Shown piece after piece: positions 59,001-64,000 of a stretch of DNA of 64,000 nt; positions within the stretch are counted from its first letter, which is position 1, and each line of letters opens with the position of its first letter. The stretch comes from Amphimedon queenslandica. Its lineage: Eukaryota > Porifera > Demospongiae > Haplosclerida > Niphatidae. Location: positions 162,707-226,706 of the forward strand of contig NW_003546297.1 in NCBI RefSeq assembly GCF_000090795.2, read 5' to 3'. Under the pieces are notes generated by a model. The model saw only the letters and a program-made list of their open reading frames with translations. It had not been told where the DNA came from and ran no database searches. Both the position numbers and the translations under genes were made by a program.

Positions 59001-62000
59001 GGGTCAAGGTCCAAGGGTCAATCACTCGTTAGCTATAAAGGAGTATAGTCGATCAGCCGCTGATAAGGTGAGGAGTGGTTTAATTAGAATCACTATTAAT
59101 ATTTATTAGGACGAGCCGTTACCACATGAACTCCGCCCACTTCCTATACTGATAATGACCATGGACCACATTGTGACTGCTATAATGGACGCTGGTGAAG
59201 GTCACGTGTCTGAGTGGTACAATTTTATATGGGATAGAACAAGAGCCATTACTACTGTAAGAAGACACTTCTATTCTCTCACTCTCTCTCTCTTACTCAC
59301 TCACTCTCTCTCTCTTTCTCTCTCACTCTCTCTCTCTCACTCTCTCTCTCTCTCCCTCTCTCTCTCATAGGATATTACATACCAACAGTTGTCTCACCCT
59401 CATTGTGTGCACTTGATAGAACAATTCGCACGGTAACTATATACACAATCACCTCCTCTTAGCCTTCTGTATTTATAATAGCAACCTCTGACACTTACAC
59501 ATGCACTGTAATGATGTACATGTGGCTGTACAAATTAATTAATGCACTCTATTTATGTACTAAGGGTCAGTTTTGACTTCACTGTACTTTTAGTTTCCAT
59601 ATCATGTGTTCTCACATTCTCTGTGAGGAGGAGGTGAGTGTGTTTGACCCTAAGATGAATGCCGAGACTTTATCAAACCACTTGCAATCACTGCACCAAC
59701 TTTATAAGGACCTCAGCCAGGAAAAGGTATTTAAATAATCTTTTTTAAAATATAATTTATCAATTAATAAATTTTAAAATTTTTAAATACACAAAATAGT
59801 GATTACTAGTAAATAAATACACACAGTGTACTAACGATTATTATAAATATTTTAATATAAAATATATATACATGTACCAAAAAAACTCTACATTTTTACA
59901 ATTCGTCTGTTGCCATAGTCTGCAACATAAATATTACTACTCATGTCGATTGCCACGCCCCTCGGATGTAAGAGTGACCCCACGTCTCTCCCCAAAGACC
60001 GAGTGCAAGAGAGAACCTTCCCTTCTGTGTCCAGTACTGTCACGAGGTGACTACCAAATTCTCCAACAGCATATCTTCCATGAGGATCCTGTGAAATCCC
60101 AATCGGTGAACAAAGGACTCCTTTTTGACCAAGTGTCACGCCATAACTGGTTACGTATTGTCCTTCGTCAGTTAAGACTTGTAATCGGCCGTTTCTGTCA
60201 TCACATACAACGAGTTTGTTCTCGTGATTAAATATTAGGCCGGCAGGTTGATCGAACTCACACTCTCCTCGCCCTTCCCTTCCAAAGCTAGTCAAAGGTA
60301 CAAGGGATCCGTTCTCTTGCTTCAGTACCTGTATTCTGTTATTCTTCATGTCTGATATGTAGAGGTTCCCGTTGAGGGGATGTATGGCTATACCTCGCGG
60401 ATGGAGGAATTGTCCGAGCTGATTCCCACGTGTGCCAAAGTGTACAATCTTCTGGTGATTGCTGAGTGAGTAGCAGTGAATGTTGTGAGCTTCTCTGTCC
60501 GTTATCCAAAGGCTCTCGCGGTCAACGGCCATTAAATAAGGCCGGACAAAGTTGCTGTATACCTCTCCTTTCTTTTCTCCTGTGCTAGCATCTAATAATA
60601 CGACCTTTTTCTCCTGTAGCGTGACTGCTAGCTGATTATTAGGTAAGTAGGTAACGCCATATGGAGCCGAGGTAAGTTCAAAGGAGGACGGTAAAGGTAC
60701 AAGTGGTGTATAGTCCCTAGTTACTGGTAGTATTATATCATACACTGGTGCCAGGTTTACTGAGAGAGGTGTATGGCATGTGGGCATGAACTTAATCTCG
60801 TACTTTCCACAGGTTTTATCGACTACCTCGTATGGTAGTAGGGTAGATGGTTCATGGGCGTGAGTGATTTGAGGGTGAATGGCCGCACCACCATACGTTA
60901 TATTTGACCCGTTCTTACCCATTGCTTGCAGTATAAGTGACTGTCGTTCATTTTGGTGAACGGTCGATGGCGGCTGAATGGCTACGTAGCTTTCTATGTC
61001 CTCTTTTAAATGGCCGACATTTAAATCTGGATCGTTAAGTAGTTTTGATGATTGGAATTCCACATGGGGTATAGCTGGGTCGATCTTGTATTCTAAAGCC
61101 TTGCTGCAGTCTCCTAGTAACTTTTGAGCTTCTTTCTTTGTTTCTATTAACTTTTTTATTGACTGTAGAGGCTCTAGATCTGCTTTGATGATTTCTTCAG
61201 CTCTCTCTCTGATGGTCTGAGATCTTTTAAGTTCATCTTTAAGAGGAGATGATTTCTCATCGTAGATAGAAGTTACTGTAGTCACAAGGTCAGACGTGCT
61301 CTTTTCTACTCGTTCTGTAAAGGTAGCACTAGCTCTCTGTACTCTTTTTAAAATCCCATTCTTCTTTTCTTCAATTTCTTTTATAATTTTTGCCAGTCCT
61401 TCGCAGTGTTGACCCATATCTCCACTGTTACTAGTCAGGGACTCAAGGTCAGTTTTTAGGGACTCTTTCTCGCTGGAAATGAGTTCCTTGTTAATATATT
61501 TTATACAACCCGAGCAATTTGCGTGCGATATTGATTGGCATATCGTACAGATGATCTCCATGCACTTGGAACAATACATTCTCAACGGATCACTGTGTTC
61601 TTCACACATCTCGAAAGAGGGTTGCGGGTTTATTGAAGCAAGTGATGAGGTAGGAGTTGGTGGAGCAGTAATGGGCTGTGGTATCAGAGTGTGTCCTTTA
61701 TATTCGACAGAGCGCGTGTGGTATTTTGAACAAAATTCACAAAGGTAGGCCTTACAATCCGTGCAGTGGTTACAAGCTATTTCTCCCTCCGTGCATGTTT
61801 GACAGTAGCGGACTATTGCTTCCACCAGATTAGCTATGGCGTAGTTGGTCTTTAGTTTAGAGACTCCACCGTCTGGTAGCTGAGCCGGCTCACGACAGGT
61901 AGGACACAAGACCTGAGAAGATGGAGGGGCCGGATTACACGCCGTTTGCTGTTCATCTTCAGGGTGAGGCTTAATGGCTAGAGATATGGCCTTCTCCAGA

Positions 62001-64000
62001 CACTCTGCACAGAATGTGTGCATACAGGGAAGGCTCTTTGGTTTATTAAAGTAGTCGTGACAGATACAGCAGGTCAATTCTTCTTGTAACACGACAGTGC
62101 TGCTGTTAGCCATATTGTAATGGGCGTGGTATGAGTTAATTTATTAATAATTAAATAACTAGCCTAAAATTTTATTTGATGAATAAATTTTTTAATGTTT
62201 CTTTATCTATAAAATTTTATTATTTAGTGTTGTTTGTGTTTTTAAAATTATTTTTGTAGGGGATAACATGTAAAAATGAAGCAGAGTTCTGTTGTTATGA
62301 CATTCTTCTTCATTTGATGGATGGAAATGTATTCAAGTAAAGCAACAAATTATTATTATTATTATCATTATTATTATATACAGTAAGGTTGAACAGTACA
62401 ATCAGTCCATAAGACGTTCAAGTGAGGTCCAGTTTGCAATCTCTGTTGTCCAGTCTGTGGATAGCAATAACTTTGTTCGTTTCTTCAAACTAGTCAAGTA
62501 AGTACATTCAATTTGTATTATTGTATTTTTGTTGCTGCTATAGGAAAGCAAGCTACTTATCATCATGTCTCCTTCATTCATACTTTGATTTGGTAAATAA
62601 TACATTCATTTTTTGTACTCTTCTCTATTAAATGGTATCCTAATTTATTTCTTTGTGTCCAGATAAGACTAAGAGCTCTAAAGACACTGAATCAGTCTCA
62701 TTCTTCTGGTAAATCTAACCCAATGCATTTCTCTTTGACAGACTTGACAAGAATGCTGCAATTTGGATCTGAAGATGAGGTGCTTTGTGTTCATTTATTT
62801 AAGTTCATGTATCAGGAAATGTAGTAAAAATAGAGTTTGTTTTTCCTAGCTATTTCTGATGAAATTTAGCCAAAGTCCCCGTACTACAGTACTGTGTGTT
62901 GGGTCAAATTTTTGGAGCAACTTTAAGAATTTGTAAAAAATTCAATTTTGATTGGAATCCGCTCAAACTTTCTACATAACATAAGAACATGTATATGTAT
63001 CAGGAAAAAATATAAAAATGGAGAATTCTCTTCTAGTGATTTTTAGCAAAATTTGGCCGATGACCTTGTACTATAGTACAGGGACTTTGGCCCAATTTTG
63101 GAACAACTTTAAAAATTCATAAAAAATTTAATTTTAATCAGAATTCACTCAAACTTTCTACACAACATAAGAACATGTATATGTATCAGGAAAAAATATA
63201 AAAACAAAGAATTCTCTTCTAGTCATTTTTGGCAAAATTTGGCCGATGACCCTGTACTATAGTACAGGGACTTTGACCCGATTTTAGAACAACTTTAAAA
63301 ATTCATAAAAAAATTAATTTTGATCAGAATTTACACAAACTTTCTACATAACATAAGAACATGTATATGTATCAGGAAAAAATATAAAAACAGAGAATTC
63401 TCTTCTAGTCATTTTTGGCAAAATTTGGCCGATGACCCTGTACTATAGTACAGGGACTTTGACCCGATTTTAGAACAACTTTAAAAATTCATAAAAAAAT
63501 TAATTTTGATCAGAATTTACACAAACTTTCTACACAACATAAGAACATGTATATGTATCGGGGAAAATTTAAAAAATGAAAAATTCGCCCCTTACCATTT
63601 TTGATGAAAAAGGGCTTACAAGATAATGATGATTGTTATTATTATTATTATTATTATGCTATTACTTTTGCTTTCACTGTTTTTCTAATAGGCTGCTGAT
63701 TTCTGTAGCTATTTCGGTTTCAATATTATAAAAGACAAGGTTCAGTTCCAGCGTGGCAGTGAGACTGAAGAATATGATCCTGGAGCAGTCAAACTAAGAT
63801 ATGACAATCATTTACTATCTTCCAAAGACGTTGACAAAAGCTATGGAGAGGTAAAACACATTTGTACATTATATAGTACACATTATAAAGGAGCCCCTTT
63901 TATAAAATATGTCCTTATTATAGAGGCTATGCTGTATAATTTATGTTTTATTTTTACTTTATTTTTTTGTAGATTGTTTATGGAGGCCCCCTCCCTCCTT
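56078..64000 (+). CDS. MCM3AP: MCM3AP / GANP, SAC3-domain mRNA export scaffold (continues past right edge)
   Basis: It starts [14 protein letters not shown] at 56078. A Ser-rich segment follows, then an RRM-like domain [20 protein letters not shown] (56680-56820) and an acidic linker. The SAC3 domain begins [20 protein letters not shown] (57880-58850). It continues [28 protein letters not shown] (59215-59260), [20 protein letters not shown] and [11 protein letters not shown]. The last visible exons are [20 protein letters not shown] (63691-63850) and IVYGGPLPP at the edge. In animals this protein is the scaffold of the TREX-2 complex, which links transcription to mRNA export at the nuclear pore. 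Introns hold a 177-bp array (57940-58800), a 186-bp array (62810-63610) and a nested TRIM-NHL gene (intron 59727-62259). Confidence 0.93.
57940..58800. repeat. 177-bp satellite-like repeat array, 5 copies, in MCM3AP intron
   Basis: tttttatta/gcattttctgat starts at 57981, 58158, 58335, 58516 and 58693, with spacings of 177, 177, 181 and 177 bp; the 181 unit has an extra tata at the CTATAG core. Orientation is opposite to the array at 10540-11420. Confidence 0.9.
59276..59370 (+). repeat. CT microsatellite filling a short MCM3AP intron
   Basis: The intron between exons ending RAITT and starting DITYQQLSH is almost wholly ctctct/cactct sequence ending in catag, so the repeat is also the polypyrimidine tract. 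Confidence 0.8.
59888..62113 (-). CDS. TRIM-NHL protein, intronless, nested antisense in MCM3AP intron
   Basis: A single 741-residue frame. It has a RING finger (residues about 15-75: [27 protein letters not shown]), B-box 1 ([14 protein letters not shown], 110-150) and B-box 2 ([20 protein letters not shown], 170-210). A coiled coil (about 215-350) and a linker follow. Six or so NHL repeats at the C-terminus form a beta-propeller ([40 protein letters not shown]). The order matches TRIM2/3/32/71-type ubiquitin ligases, but no filamin domain is evident between coiled coil and NHL. NHL propellers in this class often bind RNA or protein partners. Absence of introns, unlike every neighbour of similar size, suggests origin by retroposition into the MCM3AP intron. 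Confidence 0.92.
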   Translation of the reverse strand: MANSSTVVLQEELTCCICHDYFNKPKSLPCMHTFCAECLEKAISLAIKPHPEDEQQTACNPAPPSSQVLCPTCREPAQLPDGGVSKLKTNYAIANLVEAIVRYCQTCTEGEIACNHCTDCKAYLCEFCSKYHTRSVEYKGHTLIPQPITAPPTPTSSLASINPQPSFEMCEEHSDPLRMYCSKCMEIICTICQSISHANCSGCIKYINKELISSEKESLKTDLESLTSNSGDMGQHCEGLAKIIKEIEEKKNGILKRVQRASATFTERVEKSTSDLVTTVTSIYDEKSSPLKDELKRSQTIRERAEEIIKADLEPLQSIKKLIETKKEAQKLLGDCSKALEYKIDPAIPHVEFQSSKLLNDPDLNVGHLKEDIESYVAIQPPSTVHQNERQSLILQAMGKNGSNITYGGAAIHPQITHAHEPSTLLPYEVVDKTCGKYEIKFMPTCHTPLSVNLAPVYDIILPVTRDYTPLVPLPSSFELTSAPYGVTYLPNNQLAVTLQEKKVVLLDASTGEKKGEVYSNFVRPYLMAVDRESLWITDREAHNIHCYSLSNHQKIVHFGTRGNQLGQFLHPRGIAIHPLNGNLYISDMKNNRIQVLKQENGSLVPLTSFGREGRGECEFDQPAGLIFNHENKLVVCDDRNGRLQVLTDEGQYVTSYGVTLGQKGVLCSPIGISQDPHGRYAVGEFGSHLVTVLDTEGKVLSCTRSLGRDVGSLLHPRGVAIDMSSNIYVADYGNRRIVKM
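62810..63610. repeat. 186-bp satellite-like repeat array, 4 copies, in MCM3AP intron
   Basis: gaacatgtatatgtatc starts at 62985, 63171, 63357 and 63543, exactly 186 bp apart. Two units contain the perfect 20-bp palindrome ccctgtactatagtacaggg (63250-63269, 63436-63455). It shares the layout of the 177-bp units (ctcaaactttctacacaacataa next to the unit join, CTATAG core in the middle). Confidence 0.92.
63888..63936. repeat. Right-end fragment of the MITE-like family
   Basis: atgtccttattatagaggctatgctgt resembles the right terminal module of the elements at 44920-45099. Confidence 0.45.

Noticed and set aside
59872-60231. Plus-strand frame across the end of the TRIM-NHL gene
   Set aside because: It is antisense to the NHL repeats and has no start context or similarity.

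Overview
This looks like nuclear DNA of an animal, most likely a demosponge such as Amphimedon queenslandica. The sequence is AT-rich. Genes carry many short GT-AG introns and sit close together on both strands. The gene set is animal (KDM1B, MBOAT1/2-type, PIGL, Pumilio, DNAJC27, WDR35, MCM3AP, TRIM-NHL), alongside an EGF receptor family I do not recognise. The species is an inference from this character; no alignment was run. Most exon edges come from reading splice sites and comparing proteins with remembered human relatives, so they may be off by a few codons.

Layout. Positions 1-7390 (minus): the first exon of a second serine racemase copy at the left edge, a complete serine racemase, then KDM1B/LSD2. 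Positions 7391-8753 hold a promoter/minisatellite region. Positions 8754-16572 (plus): an MBOAT1/2-like acyltransferase and PIGL. Positions 16857-26895 (minus): four tandem paralogous type I membrane proteins, each with an unrecognised N-terminal Cys domain, EGF-like modules, one transmembrane segment and an NPxY motif in a short tail. Positions 28367-31437 (minus): a compact Pumilio. DNAJC27 (minus, 31776-32968) and WDR35/IFT121 (plus, 33037-51493) are head to head with 68 bp between start codons, and that gap contains an RFX X-box. One WDR35 intron holds two secreted M35-type metalloprotease genes on the opposite strand.

Positions 51837-64000: adenosine deaminase (plus), a small four-pass membrane protein (minus), a DsbA/FrnE-type oxidoreductase (plus), a small lysine-rich protein (minus) whose coding end overlaps the oxidoreductase, and MCM3AP/GANP (plus), which runs off the right edge. 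An MCM3AP intron hosts an intronless antisense TRIM-NHL gene.

Repeats. Three kinds recur, mainly in introns: short arrays of a 177- or 186-bp satellite-like unit with a palindromic CTATAG core, small inverted-repeat MITE-like elements, and CT/GA or GTACAT microsatellites. No tRNA, rRNA, CRISPR array or virus-like element was seen.
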